From: Halosimplex carlsbadense 2-9-1
GTDB lineage: Archaea > Halobacteriota > Halobacteria > Halobacteriales > Haloarculaceae
NCBI RefSeq assembly: GCF_000337455.1
Contig: NZ_AOIU01000028.1
Coordinates: forward strand, 1,402 to 40,978
Direction of reading: 5' to 3'
Length of the DNA stretch: 39,577 nucleotides
The notes below the pieces were generated by a model. That model worked only from the letters and a program-made list of their open reading frames with translations. It was not told the DNA's origin and made no database searches. Shown piece after piece: positions 24,989-33,378 of the stretch. The translations under genes and the position numbers were made by a program. The first letter of the stretch is position 1. Each line of letters opens with the position of its first letter.

Positions 24989-26005
24989 ATGGACCGACTC
25001 TCGTCCTGTTACTTCTGTGGCGCCGCGCTGGACGCCACGCTCGAAGAGCATCCAGTGGTCCCCGGCGCGCTCCATCCGGGGGCCGAGACCCAGAAGACGG
25101 TCGTCCTCTGTCGCACCTGCCGGCGGAAACTCGACGCCGTCCTCGACACCGTCGTCGACGCCGTCGACGCGAACGCCGGTGACGTGACCGCCGGGACCGC
25201 GTCGGACGGCTCGGCGGCCGCGGGAGACGCCACGGCTGCGGGGGACGCGGTCGAAGGCGACATCGAATCGACGCTCGGCGACGACGAGGAGATCCTGACG
25301 CCGCTGGGCGACGACGAGCAGAGCCCCGAGGAGGCCGCCGAGGCCTCGGACATGGAGTTCGGCGACGCCCGCGGGGCCGAAGACGGGTCCGAGTCCGAAG
25401 CCAGCGGCGAGTCGGACGCCGCGGACGAGGGCGACGGCGGCGAGTCCGAGGCCCGCAAGTACACCCGCTCGCGCGGCGCGGGGTTCCGCAAGGAGGACGA
25501 AAGCCCGGCCGAGACGGGGTCGCTCACCGGGGGCGCCTTCGACGAAGACGACGATGCGGACGACACCGACTCAGGGTCGCTGACCGGCGACGCGCTCTCG
25601 GACGACGGCGACGGCGCTCGCTCCGCCGGAACGGACGCCTCGACGGCCGAGTCGGCCGATGACCCGCTGGCCGGCGGGTCGGCCGGCGGTTCGACCGACT
25701 CCTCCGCGGGGGAATCCGGCAACGACGTCGAGTCCGCCGACGAGTCGAGCGGTTCGTCCGGCGACGGATCGGGGTCGGGGGAGAGCGGCGGCGACCACCG
25801 CGTCTCGATGAGCCGCCTGGAGAACACGAAGGTAATGCGACTGCTGGAAAACCGGGAGTTCCCGGTCGACAAGGCGGAGTTCGTCACCGTCGCGGCCAAC
25901 GCCTATCAGGTTTCCCAGAGCGACTGCGAGAAGGTGATCGACCTCGCCGTCGAGCACGACCTCCTGCGCGAGGAGAACGGCCAACTCTACGGCGGCGACG
26001 CCTGA
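24989..26005 (+). CDS. Zinc-finger protein with long acidic linker and C-terminal helical domain
   Basis: A 338-residue protein in three parts. Residues 1-50 hold a four-Cys zinc finger: SCYFCGAAL and VVLCRTCRRKLDA. Residues about 60-270 are low-complexity, rich in Asp, Glu, Ser and Gly, with two GSLTG(G/D) repeats, and surely disordered. Residues about 275-338 form a conserved-looking domain (SRLENTKVMRLLENREFPVD; CEKVIDLAVEHDLLREENG) that resembles a winged-helix or small helical bundle. I do not recognise a named family. A nucleic-acid or partner-binding role is inference. It is transcribed separately, 54 bases after the agmatinase-like gene. Confidence 0.85.
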   Translation: MDRLSSCYFCGAALDATLEEHPVVPGALHPGAETQKTVVLCRTCRRKLDAVLDTVVDAVDANAGDVTAGTASDGSAAAGDATAAGDAVEGDIESTLGDDEEILTPLGDDEQSPEEAAEASDMEFGDARGAEDGSESEASGESDAADEGDGGESEARKYTRSRGAGFRKEDESPAETGSLTGGAFDEDDDADDTDSGSLTGDALSDDGDGARSAGTDASTAESADDPLAGGSAGGSTDSSAGESGNDVESADESSGSSGDGSGSGESGGDHRVSMSRLENTKVMRLLENREFPVDKAEFVTVAANAYQVSQSDCEKVIDLAVEHDLLREENGQLYGGDA

Positions 26006-26089
26006 GGCCGCCGCGACCGGAAGCGCTTCGATTCTCGGCCGTGGACAGCAGCCGCAACCACTACGGTCCCGTCCAGCGAACCGCGAGCC

Positions 26090-26857
26090 ATGGATCTCTC
26101 GACAGTCTGCGAGCGCTACGACGAGCGGCTCTCGCCCGGCGAGTACGCCGACGTGGACGCCAGCGCGAACGGTCTCCAGGTCGGCCCCGACGAGGCCGAC
26201 GTAGAGACGGTCGCGTTCGCCGTCGACGCGGCGGGGGCGACCATCGAGGCGGCGGTCGACCGCGGTGCCGACCTGCTGGTCGTCCACCACGGGCTCTCCT
26301 GGGGAGGCATCGACCGCGTCACGGGGCTCGACTACGACCGCATCGCGCCGCTGATCGACGAGGACCTGGCGCTGTACGCGATGCACCTCCCGCTCGACGG
26401 GCACGACGAACTCGGGAACGCCGCGGGCGTCGCGGACCTCCTCGGGCTGGAATCCCGCGAACCGTTCGGCGAGATCGGTCCGGTCACCATCGGCCAGCGC
26501 GGCCGGGCCTCGGAGTCGTTCTCGCCCGACGAGTTAGCCGAGCGTCTGGCGTCGAACCTCGACACCGGCGGCGAGGGGATCCAGCACTTCGACTTCGGAC
26601 CCGCGGCGATCGAGGACGTGGCGGTCGTCACCGGCGGCGGCGCCGACTGGCTTGAAGAGGCCATCGACGCCGGCGTCGACGCGTTCGTCACTGGGGAAGG
26701 GAAACAGAAGGTGTACCATCAGGCCCGCGACGCGGGCGTGAACGTCTTCCTCGGCGGCCACTACGGCACCGAGACCTTCGGCGTTCGCGCCCTGCAGGAC
26801 CTCGCCGAGGAGTGGGGCCTGGAGACGACGTACGTCGACCACCCGACCGGGATCTGA
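26090..26857 (+). CDS. Nif3-like dinuclear metal centre protein
   Basis: A 255-residue protein of the Nif3/YbgI family, which forms hexameric rings with a two-metal site. Metal ligands are seen in LLVVHHGLSWGG, YAMHLPLDGHDELGNA and the C-terminal FLGGHYGTETFG. VTGEGKQKVYHQARDAG precedes the last motif, as in the family. The enzymatic role is unsettled; some members have been linked to GTP cyclohydrolase-type chemistry. It is a single-domain form without the inserted PII-like domain. It stands between the acidic zinc-finger gene and rtcB, with 84- and 152-base gaps. Confidence 0.9.
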   Translation: MDLSTVCERYDERLSPGEYADVDASANGLQVGPDEADVETVAFAVDAAGATIEAAVDRGADLLVVHHGLSWGGIDRVTGLDYDRIAPLIDEDLALYAMHLPLDGHDELGNAAGVADLLGLESREPFGEIGPVTIGQRGRASESFSPDELAERLASNLDTGGEGIQHFDFGPAAIEDVAVVTGGGADWLEEAIDAGVDAFVTGEGKQKVYHQARDAGVNVFLGGHYGTETFGVRALQDLAEEWGLETTYVDHPTGI

Positions 26858-26919
26858 CCGGGTCGAGCGGTGGCGGTCGTCCGGGCGGGGTGATCCGGTC
26901 CCGACGGCAGTAACGCCGA

Positions 26920-26937
26920 CCCGGGTTCGACCCCGGG
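26920..26937. other. Perfect hairpin before rtcB
   Basis: Arms CCCGGG and CCCGGG (self-complementary) enclose TTCGAC, about 70 bases before rtcB. It resembles a tRNA T arm but the loop has six bases and no acceptor partner exists. It may mark the end of the Nif3-like transcript. Confidence 0.3.
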
Positions 26938-27009
26938 AACTCGCCGGCGGTTGCGAGGGGATCGCAGGCCACCGGTATTCTCAAACCCCTCCGCCTCGGA
27001 CCGGGCTGT

Positions 27010-28455
27010 ATGCCTATCGAGGTCGACGGCGCGTCGACGACGGCGCGCGTGATGGTCGACGACGAGTCGCTGGTAGAGGAGAACTGTCTGTCCCAGATCC
27101 GGGAGCTCGTCGACCACGAGGCGTTCACCGAGCCGGTCCGGATCATGCCCGACACCCACTGGGGCGCGGGCGCGCCCATCGGCTTCGCCATGCCGCTGGC
27201 CGGCCGGGTCGTCCCGAACGTCGTCGGCGTCGACGTGGGCTGCGGGATGGCCGCGACGAATCTCGGCCCCGAACTGCCGCTGGACCACGACGAGCGCGAG
27301 CGCCGGGTCCGCGAGGCCGTCCCGACCGGGCGGTCGGTCCACGACTACGACGACGCTCCCCACCTGGTCGAGCAGTTCCCCTTCGAGCGGGCCGACGACG
27401 CGTTCGAGCGCTTCGAGGCGGCCTACCGCGAGCGGTTCGGCCGCGCCGTCGACCCCATCGAGTTCGACTTCGACGGCTACGACGGGGACTACTTCGAGTC
27501 GCTGTGCGAGCGCGTCCTCGCCGACCAGGCCCAGGGGATGGGCTACGTCATCCAGGGCGCCGGCACCCTCGGCGGCGGCAACCACTTCGTCGAGTTCGCC
27601 CGCGCGCAGGCGTCGGGCGACTACTGGCTGGTCATCCACAGCGGGTCGCGCTACCTCGGCAAGGCCGTCGCCGAGTACTGGCAGAACAGGGCCAACAGCT
27701 ACCGCAACACCGACGCGATCCGCGAGGCCATTCCCGACGAACTGGTCGAGTACCTGAAGTTCGACCCCGAGACCGTCGCCGACGGCGACCTCTTCGGGTG
27801 GGTCACCGGGGGCAAGGGCGAATCGCACCTCCGGAAGGACCGCATCCGCGCGGACTTCGAGGGAAGCCGCATCGAGGAGGTCTTCGACACGCTCGGCGAC
27901 CTGCGGCCCGAGGCGGGCCGCGACAGCGACCTCGACTACCTCGACGGTCGGGAGGCCCACGGCTACTACGTCGACATGCTGTTCGCCCAGCAGTACGCCC
28001 GCTGGAACCGGGAGTTGATGACCGACGCCATCTGTGAGGCGCTGGCCGTCGAGCCCGTCGAGCGGTTCCAGTCGGTCCACAACTACATCGACTTCGAGGA
28101 TCTGACCATCCGGAAGGGCGCGACGCCCGCTCGCGAGGGCCAGCGACTGGTCGTGCCGTTCAACATGGCCGAGGGGTCGGTGCTGGCCCGCGGGAAGGGC
28201 AACGACGAGTACCACCGGACTGCACCCCACGGCGCGGGCCGCGTGATGGGCCGGCGGCAAGCCCACGAGGAGCTGTCGGTCGACGCGTTCGACGACGCCA
28301 TGGACGGGATCTACTCCGAATCGGTCGGTGAGGCGACGCTCGACGAGGCCCCGATGGCCTACAAGTCCGCCGAGCGCATCGCCGCGGCGCTGGCCCCGAC
28401 CGCCGAGGTCGAGGACCGGCTGGCGGTCGTCCACAACCTCAAGGCCACGGAGTGA
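27010..28455 (+). CDS. rtcB: RNA-splicing ligase RtcB
   Basis: A 481-residue GTP- and Mn-dependent RNA ligase that joins 2',3'-cyclic phosphate and 5'-hydroxyl ends, as in tRNA exon ligation. Motifs: RIMPDTHWGAGAPIGFAMPL, VVGVDVGCGM (metal Asp and Cys), GTLGGGNHFVEF, VIHSGSRYLG, and near the C terminus APHGAGRVMGRR, holding the His that becomes guanylylated. Full length for the family, no intein. A CTCAAA box lies 25-30 bases before the ATG. It converges on the frameshifted gene at 28489. Confidence 0.95.
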   Translation: MPIEVDGASTTARVMVDDESLVEENCLSQIRELVDHEAFTEPVRIMPDTHWGAGAPIGFAMPLAGRVVPNVVGVDVGCGMAATNLGPELPLDHDERERRVREAVPTGRSVHDYDDAPHLVEQFPFERADDAFERFEAAYRERFGRAVDPIEFDFDGYDGDYFESLCERVLADQAQGMGYVIQGAGTLGGGNHFVEFARAQASGDYWLVIHSGSRYLGKAVAEYWQNRANSYRNTDAIREAIPDELVEYLKFDPETVADGDLFGWVTGGKGESHLRKDRIRADFEGSRIEEVFDTLGDLRPEAGRDSDLDYLDGREAHGYYVDMLFAQQYARWNRELMTDAICEALAVEPVERFQSVHNYIDFEDLTIRKGATPAREGQRLVVPFNMAEGSVLARGKGNDEYHRTAPHGAGRVMGRRQAHEELSVDAFDDAMDGIYSESVGEATLDEAPMAYKSAERIAAALAPTAEVEDRLAVVHNLKATE

Positions 28456-28488
28456 CCGCCGGGTCGGACACCGGAGCGAAGCGGTCTG

Positions 28489-28750
28489 TCAGTCGACGCG
28501 GTTTCGTTCTATCAGCGGGACGATCCGCTCGCGCACGACGGTCGCCTCGACGCGGTTCCATCCCCTTGTCGAGACGCCGCTGGTGAAGTTCATCTGGATG
28601 GACTCGCCGTCCTCGTTCGCCCCCGATCCGAGCCCGCTCGACATCCGCCACCTGTATCCTCACGTCGAACGGACGCTCGGCCATGTTCCGCCAGTCGTCC
28701 TGAGAGAAGTAAGGGTTGCTCCGCGCCCGTCCGCCGCTCCGGGAGGGCAT
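28489..28750 (-). pseudogene. Frameshifted small gene coupled to lipoprotein
   Basis: Read from ATG at 28750, the first part gives PSRSGGRARSNPYFSQDD, then WRNMAERPFDVRIQVADV, with normal G/C-ended codons. From about 28650 to 28615 this frame loses sense, and the next frame continues as ANEDGESIQMNFTSGV, then WNRVEATVVRERIVPLIER, ending at TGA 28489-28491. The span is 262 bases, one more than a whole number of codons, so a single extra base would explain it; the repaired product would be about 86 residues. The ATG overlaps the lipoprotein stop as TGATG, which argues that it was a real gene. I do not recognise the family. It could also be a sequencing error or two short ORFs. Confidence 0.65.
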
Positions 28751-29412
28751 CACCCGCCGTCGGCCGAGACGGACAGTTCGAACCACCAGTCGACGACGGC
28801 CGGGTCCGGGTCCGTCCCGTCCTCCTCGTCCGGGGTTTCGGCCCACAGCGCGATCGATACGTCGAACCGGTAGGTACCCGGTCGTAGATAGCCGTCGGCG
28901 GTGTAGTCGTCCCAAACCTCGTAGGTCGTCCCAACGGTTTCGCCCGAGTCGAAGGGGTATCGTCCGCAGCCGTAGCCGTCGAAGCCGACGCTGTCCCGCG
29001 GCGGGAGGTCGCGGGTCCAGCACTCGCCGGCGCGGTCGGTCGGCGCGTCGCCCGCCCGGTAGAGCCACAGTCCGCGCGGCTCGCTTCGCCCGGCCCCTCG
29101 GTTCAGGAGATGACAGCGGCCGTCGTCGGTCGCGTCGACCGCGCAGTCGGAGCCGTCGTTGGTGAGGGCGACGGTGAACCGGGCCGGTGCCTCCGCGGTC
29201 GAGCGCGTTCGCTCCGTCGTGACCGTCGCCGAGACGCCGGCGGCCGCCGGGAGCGCTCCGGTCCCCGCGAGTTCGACGCGGCGCGTGCTCGGCGATTCGC
29301 ACGTCGGCGGCGTCTCGGTCGAGTTGTCCGTCGGATCCGGGGTCCCCACGCTCCGACAGCCGGCCAGTCCGGCGCAGGCACTCAGCGAGGCGAGGACCGA
29401 TCGTCGGCGCAC
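28750..29412 (-). CDS. Secreted lipoprotein, function unknown
   Basis: A 220-residue lipoprotein. The signal begins RRRSVLASLSACAGLAGC, with an Arg-rich N terminus suited to Tat export and a lipobox LAGC (Cys near residue 19). A Pro/Thr/Ser linker leads to a beta-sandwich-like domain: FTVALTNDGSDCAVDATD, then YRFDVSIALWAETPDEE and WWFELSVSADGG. Several Cys residues may form disulphides outside the cell. The start is GTG; minus-strand AATTTTG lies 24-30 bases upstream as a TATA box. It is divergent from ychF and overlaps the frameshifted gene downstream by one base. Confidence 0.82.
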   Translation of the reverse strand: MRRRSVLASLSACAGLAGCRSVGTPDPTDNSTETPPTCESPSTRRVELAGTGALPAAAGVSATVTTERTRSTAEAPARFTVALTNDGSDCAVDATDDGRCHLLNRGAGRSEPRGLWLYRAGDAPTDRAGECWTRDLPPRDSVGFDGYGCGRYPFDSGETVGTTYEVWDDYTADGYLRPGTYRFDVSIALWAETPDEEDGTDPDPAVVDWWFELSVSADGG

Positions 29413-29485
29413 ACGCGCCGTTCCAGCCCGACCGGCAAAATTGCGGCGACGGAACGGCGAGCGATACTGCCCCGTCCGGACGCTC

Positions 29486-29536
29486 GCTGTGACACTGTCT
29501 CACAGCCGATGTATGGGTTGTGAATCTGTCTCATGG
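29486..29536. promoter_or_regulatory. Pair of operator-like sites between lipoprotein gene and ychF
   Basis: Site 1 (29486-29506) is a perfect inverted repeat: GCTGTGA, seven bases, TCACAGC. Site 2 (29518-29536) reads TTGTGAATCTGTCTCATGG and matches site 1 at about 15 of 19 positions. The two start 31 bases apart, three turns of the helix, so two dimers could bind the same face. They lie upstream of the TATA boxes of both divergent genes. The binding protein is unknown. Confidence 0.6.
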
Positions 29537-29585
29537 GGCCCAAGACGGCCGAAATCCCGCGATCCGACGTATCCGATTGGAAACG

Positions 29586-29591
29586 TTTTAG
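29586..29591 (+). promoter_or_regulatory. TATA box of ychF
   Basis: TTTTAG lies 25-30 bases before the ATG at 29616, and supports that start over the GTG six bases earlier. Confidence 0.65.
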
Positions 29592-29615
29592 CCCGACGCT
29601 CGGATACTGGTGGCA

Positions 29616-30803
29616 ATGAGTTACCGCATCGGACTCGTCGGCAAGCCCTCGGTGGGCAAGTCGACGCTGTTCAACGCCGCGACGATGAACGACGTGCCGG
29701 AGGGCGCGTACCCGTTCACGACGATCGACCCGAGCGTCGGCGAGGCGTACGTCCGCGTCGACTGCGCCGCCCCGGAGTTCGACCACTCCTGCACGCCCAA
29801 CACCGGCTACTGCGAGGAGGGCGTCCGGTTCGTCCCGACGAAACTGGTCGACGTGGCCGGGCTGGTGCCGGGCGCCCACGAGGGCCGCGGGCTGGGCAAC
29901 CAGTTCCTCTCGGACCTGAACGAGACGGACGTGCTGGTCCACGTCGTCGACTTCTCCGGCGAGACGGACATCGAGGGCGAGGCGACCGAGGACCACGACC
30001 CGCGCGAGGACATCGACTTCCTCGAAGAAGAGCTGGACATGTGGTACCTCGACATCCTGGAGAAAGGCATCGAGCGCTACCGCTCGGGCTACCAGGGCGA
30101 GGACCGCGACATCGAGGTCGACCTCGCCGACCAGATGGACGCCTTCGGCATCAACGAGGACGAGATGAAACAGGTCATCCTCGCGCGCGGGCTCGACCTG
30201 GACCCCGACGAGTGGGACGAAACCGACCGTGAGGCGCTGGCCCGCGAGATCCGACTGCGGACGAAGCCGATGGTCGTCGCCGCCAACAAGATGGACAAGC
30301 CCGCCGCACAGGAGAACTTCGAGGCGATCACCGAGGAGGAGGCCTACGACCACCTCACCTTCGTCCCGGTCTCGGCCCACGCCGAGAAGGCGCTCAAGTC
30401 GGCCGACGAGCAGGGCGTCGTCGACTACCGACCGGGCGATCCTGACTTCGAGATCGTCGGCGACCCGAGCGACGAGCAGGAGGCCGGACTCGAACAGATC
30501 CGCGAGTTCGTCACCGAGTACGAGAGGACGGGCGTCCAGCGCGCGCTCGAAACCGCACTCTTCGACGTGCTCGACGCCATCGCCGTCTTCCCCGGCGCGG
30601 AGCAACCCCAGGAGGACGGCACCTTCCTGCAGGACTGTTTCGTCCTCCCGGACGGCTCGACCGCCGAGGACTTCGCGTACTTCCTGCACACCGACATCGG
30701 CGAGGGGTTCCTCCACGCGACGGACGTCCGCTCCGGTCGCCAGGTCGCCGCCGACACCGAACTCGACCACCGCGACGTGGTCGAGATCACGACGACGAAC
30801 TGA
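29616..30803 (+). CDS. YchF/OLA1-type GTPase/ATPase
   Basis: A 395-residue Obg-family NTPase. G1 is GLVGKPSVGKSTLFNA, G3 lies in VDVAGLVPGAHEGRGLGNQF, G4 is AANKMDKPA, and a TGS domain closes the protein (DCFVLPDGSTAEDFAYFLHT; RDVVEITTT). It has the archaeal helical insertion between G3 and G4 (MWYLDILEKGIERY). The family associates with ribosomes and stress responses; bacterial and human members prefer ATP. The promoter region holds a pair of operator-like sites. Confidence 0.93.
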   Translation: MSYRIGLVGKPSVGKSTLFNAATMNDVPEGAYPFTTIDPSVGEAYVRVDCAAPEFDHSCTPNTGYCEEGVRFVPTKLVDVAGLVPGAHEGRGLGNQFLSDLNETDVLVHVVDFSGETDIEGEATEDHDPREDIDFLEEELDMWYLDILEKGIERYRSGYQGEDRDIEVDLADQMDAFGINEDEMKQVILARGLDLDPDEWDETDREALAREIRLRTKPMVVAANKMDKPAAQENFEAITEEEAYDHLTFVPVSAHAEKALKSADEQGVVDYRPGDPDFEIVGDPSDEQEAGLEQIREFVTEYERTGVQRALETALFDVLDAIAVFPGAEQPQEDGTFLQDCFVLPDGSTAEDFAYFLHTDIGEGFLHATDVRSGRQVAADTELDHRDVVEITTTN

Positions 30804-30844
30804 GCGAGCGATTCAAGAGACCGCGCGTTCTCCTGCCCATCATC

Positions 30845-31420
30845 GTGACGACGCCGTCGTACGACGACATCGAAACCCACGACGACCTGGTGGCGTGGTC
30901 GCGCGAGTACGCCCGAGAGGTCCGCCGCGAGTGGCTGGTCGACGTGCGCTTCGACCTCGTCGAGTGGGAGGTCTCGACGCGGGCCAAGCGGCGCGCCGCC
31001 GCGCTCAAGCGGCCGAAGGTTCCCGATTCCGAGGTCGGGACGCCGATCGACTGGGAGCGCGCCGAAGCCGCCGGGGGCCGGGTCGCCGACGGCCGGCCGT
31101 TCCCGGCGACTGTCTCGCTGACGTGGGGCGCTTTCGAGGCGTTCGACCGTGCGGAGTGGGAGTCGACGCTGCGCCACGAACTGATTCACCTCGAACAGTA
31201 CCAGCGCTGCGGCACGACCGGTCACGGGCGAGCGTTCAAAGAGCGAGCCCGCGAGCTCGACACCGAGGTCCACTGCGAGACGTTCTCGGAGGCGAAGCAC
31301 GTCCTGCGATGCGAGGACTGCGACGCCCTCGTCGCCCGCCGCTACCGCGACTGCAAACTCGTCCGCCGGGCCGACTCCTATCGCTCTTCGTGCTGCGATG
31401 CGGCGCTCGTCGTCGAGTGA
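30845..31420 (+). CDS. SprT-like zinc metalloprotease-domain protein
   Basis: A 191-residue protein. The zinc site is LRHELIHLEQYQRCGTTGHG (HExxH and a further His), the SprT/Spartan pattern. A C-terminal zinc-ribbon-like Cys cluster follows: LRCEDCDALVARRYRDCK and SSCCDAAL. Spartan in eukaryotes cleaves DNA-protein crosslinks; a similar job here is inference. The start is GTG, with ATTCAAG 30-35 bases upstream. It follows ychF by 41 bases. Confidence 0.87.
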   Translation: MTTPSYDDIETHDDLVAWSREYAREVRREWLVDVRFDLVEWEVSTRAKRRAAALKRPKVPDSEVGTPIDWERAEAAGGRVADGRPFPATVSLTWGAFEAFDRAEWESTLRHELIHLEQYQRCGTTGHGRAFKERARELDTEVHCETFSEAKHVLRCEDCDALVARRYRDCKLVRRADSYRSSCCDAALVVE

Positions 31421-31543
31421 GCAACGGCGCCGAACGGCCGACGGCCCTCTGACCCGGAGACACCACTCCCACGCATCGCCCGATATGTCGGTATCGAATG
31501 TAAATAATTAATAAGGTGTTGGCGAGTGGTAACCGATCGCAGC

Positions 31544-33322
31544 ATGTCGGGGGAAGACACTGACGCGGAATCGACAGTCGATGCCAGTGCAGCAACCGAC
31601 TCGGCCGCCGGGGGGCGGGCGAGATGCAGTCGGCGGCGCGCGCTCGCGCTCGCGGGGGGAAGTCTCGCGGCGGCAGTGACGGGGCTTTCCGGGGTCGCCT
31701 CGGCGAGCGACCACGAGGCCGTCGTCACCGGCGGCGGCGGGCAGTTCCGCGCGGAGAACGTCGCGCGCGGGCAGACGGTGTACACCGGCGGGGACTACCT
31801 GGCCGCGATCCAGGCGGCGGTCGACAGCCTCTCTGCGGGGCGGACGACCACGGAGACGGTCAGGGTCGACGCCAGCGGCTCGACGGGGACACACTCGTGG
31901 GACGGCGACGTGAAGGCCGTCGACCTGCCGAGCAACACGGTCGTCGACCAACGGGGGACGATGACCGTCGACGACAGCGGTGAGGACCTGATCGTGCCCT
32001 ACCGGGCCGAGAGCGTCGAATCCGTCGAGATCGCGACCGCGGACATCCGGGGGAACCCGCGCTACGGGATCTGGATCAAGAGCTGTTCGGACGTGACGAT
32101 CGGCGACGTGTCCCTGTCGCTCGGGGCGACGGAGTCGGTCGGTATCGGCGTCCGGATCGACGACAGCGACGGCGGGCGGACCACAGGCGTCTCGATAGAC
32201 CGGGCGTACGTCGAGGGGGCCCAGTCCCACGGCGTCGAGACCTACGGCGTCGACGACGTCGATATCGGCACGGTCGAGACGGTCGACACGGGCGGCTGCG
32301 GACTCCTGCTGAACGACACGTCGGGGGCGACAGTCTCGCACGTCGACGCGACGCGGGCCGACCCGGACGGCGGCTACGCCGGCTTCCGCTGTGCGAACGA
32401 CTGCGGGCCGAACGTGACCGTCGACCGCGTCGACGCCGTCGGCTGCGGCCGCGGGCTGTTCACCGTCTCCGGGAGCCGCGGGATCACCGTGCGGGCGGTC
32501 CACCTCGAAGCCAACGGCGCCGGCGCGCTGATACAGGACACGCGGAACACGCGCCTCGGGGGCGGCCAGATCCTGAACAACGACGGCAACGGGGTCCGGA
32601 TCGACTCCCGGTCCAGCGACGAACCCCCCCACAGCCGGAACGTCACCGTCGAGAACCTCCGAGTCGAGGGCAACGGCGGCTACGGCGTCTACGAGACCGG
32701 CCCCGATACGGAGCGCAACGCCATCCGGAACATCGAAGCGTGCGGGAACGGCAACGGCGCCGTCCAGGCGTACGCCGCGAGTACCACCGTCGAGAACGTC
32801 ACCGGCTGTCGCGACGGCGGGGGCGGAAACGGCGGTGACGATGGGGGTGGCGACGGCGGTAGTGGCGGCGACGGCAGCGACGGCGCCAGCGGCCCGATAT
32901 CGACCGGGACCTATCGGATCACGAACGACAACAGCGGGAAGTTCCTCGAAGTCGCGAACGCCGCGACCGACGACGGGGCGACCGTCCAGCAGTACGGCGA
33001 CACCGGCCATCCGTGCCAGGAGTGGTCCGTCGAAGACACCGGCGGCGGGGTCTACCGGATCGAGAACGAACACAGCGGGAAGGTGCTGGACGTCGAGGGC
33101 GGCGCGACCGACGACGGGGCGAACCTCATCCAGTGGTCCGATAACGAGGCGGACAACCAGCGCTGGCGGATCGTCGACGACGGCGGCAGCTACGCGCTGG
33201 AAGCGGTCCACAGCGGCAAGGTCGCGGACGTGTACGGCTGGTCGACCGACAACGGCGGGAACGTCGTCCAGTGGTCCGACACCGGCGGCGCGAACCAGCG
33301 CTGGACGTTCGAGTCGGTCTGA
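31544..33322 (+). CDS. Tat-exported beta-helix protein with ricin-type lectin domain
   Basis: A 592-residue secreted protein. A twin-arginine signal (RCSRRRALALAGGSLAAAV) ends at about residue 54 (SGVASA). Residues about 75-420 form a right-handed parallel beta helix, seen as repeated strands such as SRNVTVENLRVEGNGGYGVY. A Gly/Asp-rich linker near 430-450 leads to a C-terminal ricin-B beta-trefoil (about 455-592) with three QxW repeats: CQEWSV, NQRWRI and NQRWTF. It probably binds and acts on a polysaccharide, but no catalytic residues are certain. An AT-rich block (31503-31513) upstream is the likely promoter. Confidence 0.88.
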   Translation: MSGEDTDAESTVDASAATDSAAGGRARCSRRRALALAGGSLAAAVTGLSGVASASDHEAVVTGGGGQFRAENVARGQTVYTGGDYLAAIQAAVDSLSAGRTTTETVRVDASGSTGTHSWDGDVKAVDLPSNTVVDQRGTMTVDDSGEDLIVPYRAESVESVEIATADIRGNPRYGIWIKSCSDVTIGDVSLSLGATESVGIGVRIDDSDGGRTTGVSIDRAYVEGAQSHGVETYGVDDVDIGTVETVDTGGCGLLLNDTSGATVSHVDATRADPDGGYAGFRCANDCGPNVTVDRVDAVGCGRGLFTVSGSRGITVRAVHLEANGAGALIQDTRNTRLGGGQILNNDGNGVRIDSRSSDEPPHSRNVTVENLRVEGNGGYGVYETGPDTERNAIRNIEACGNGNGAVQAYAASTTVENVTGCRDGGGGNGGDDGGGDGGSGGDGSDGASGPISTGTYRITNDNSGKFLEVANAATDDGATVQQYGDTGHPCQEWSVEDTGGGVYRIENEHSGKVLDVEGGATDDGANLIQWSDNEADNQRWRIVDDGGSYALEAVHSGKVADVYGWSTDNGGNVVQWSDTGGANQRWTFESV

Positions 33323-33378
33323 GCGCCGGGTGGGCGAGCGGCGGAGGGAGTCGCGACGAGGCGCGACCGAACCGGCGC

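Noticed and set aside
26895..26950. tRNA-like segment with GGGTTCGACCCCGGG
   Set aside because: The T-arm-like hairpin has a six-base loop, and there is no matching acceptor stem or anticodon arm upstream.
32819..32884. Gly/Asp-rich repeat in the beta-helix gene as a possible tandem DNA repeat
   Set aside because: It is an irregular low-complexity linker within the protein, without a fixed repeat unit.
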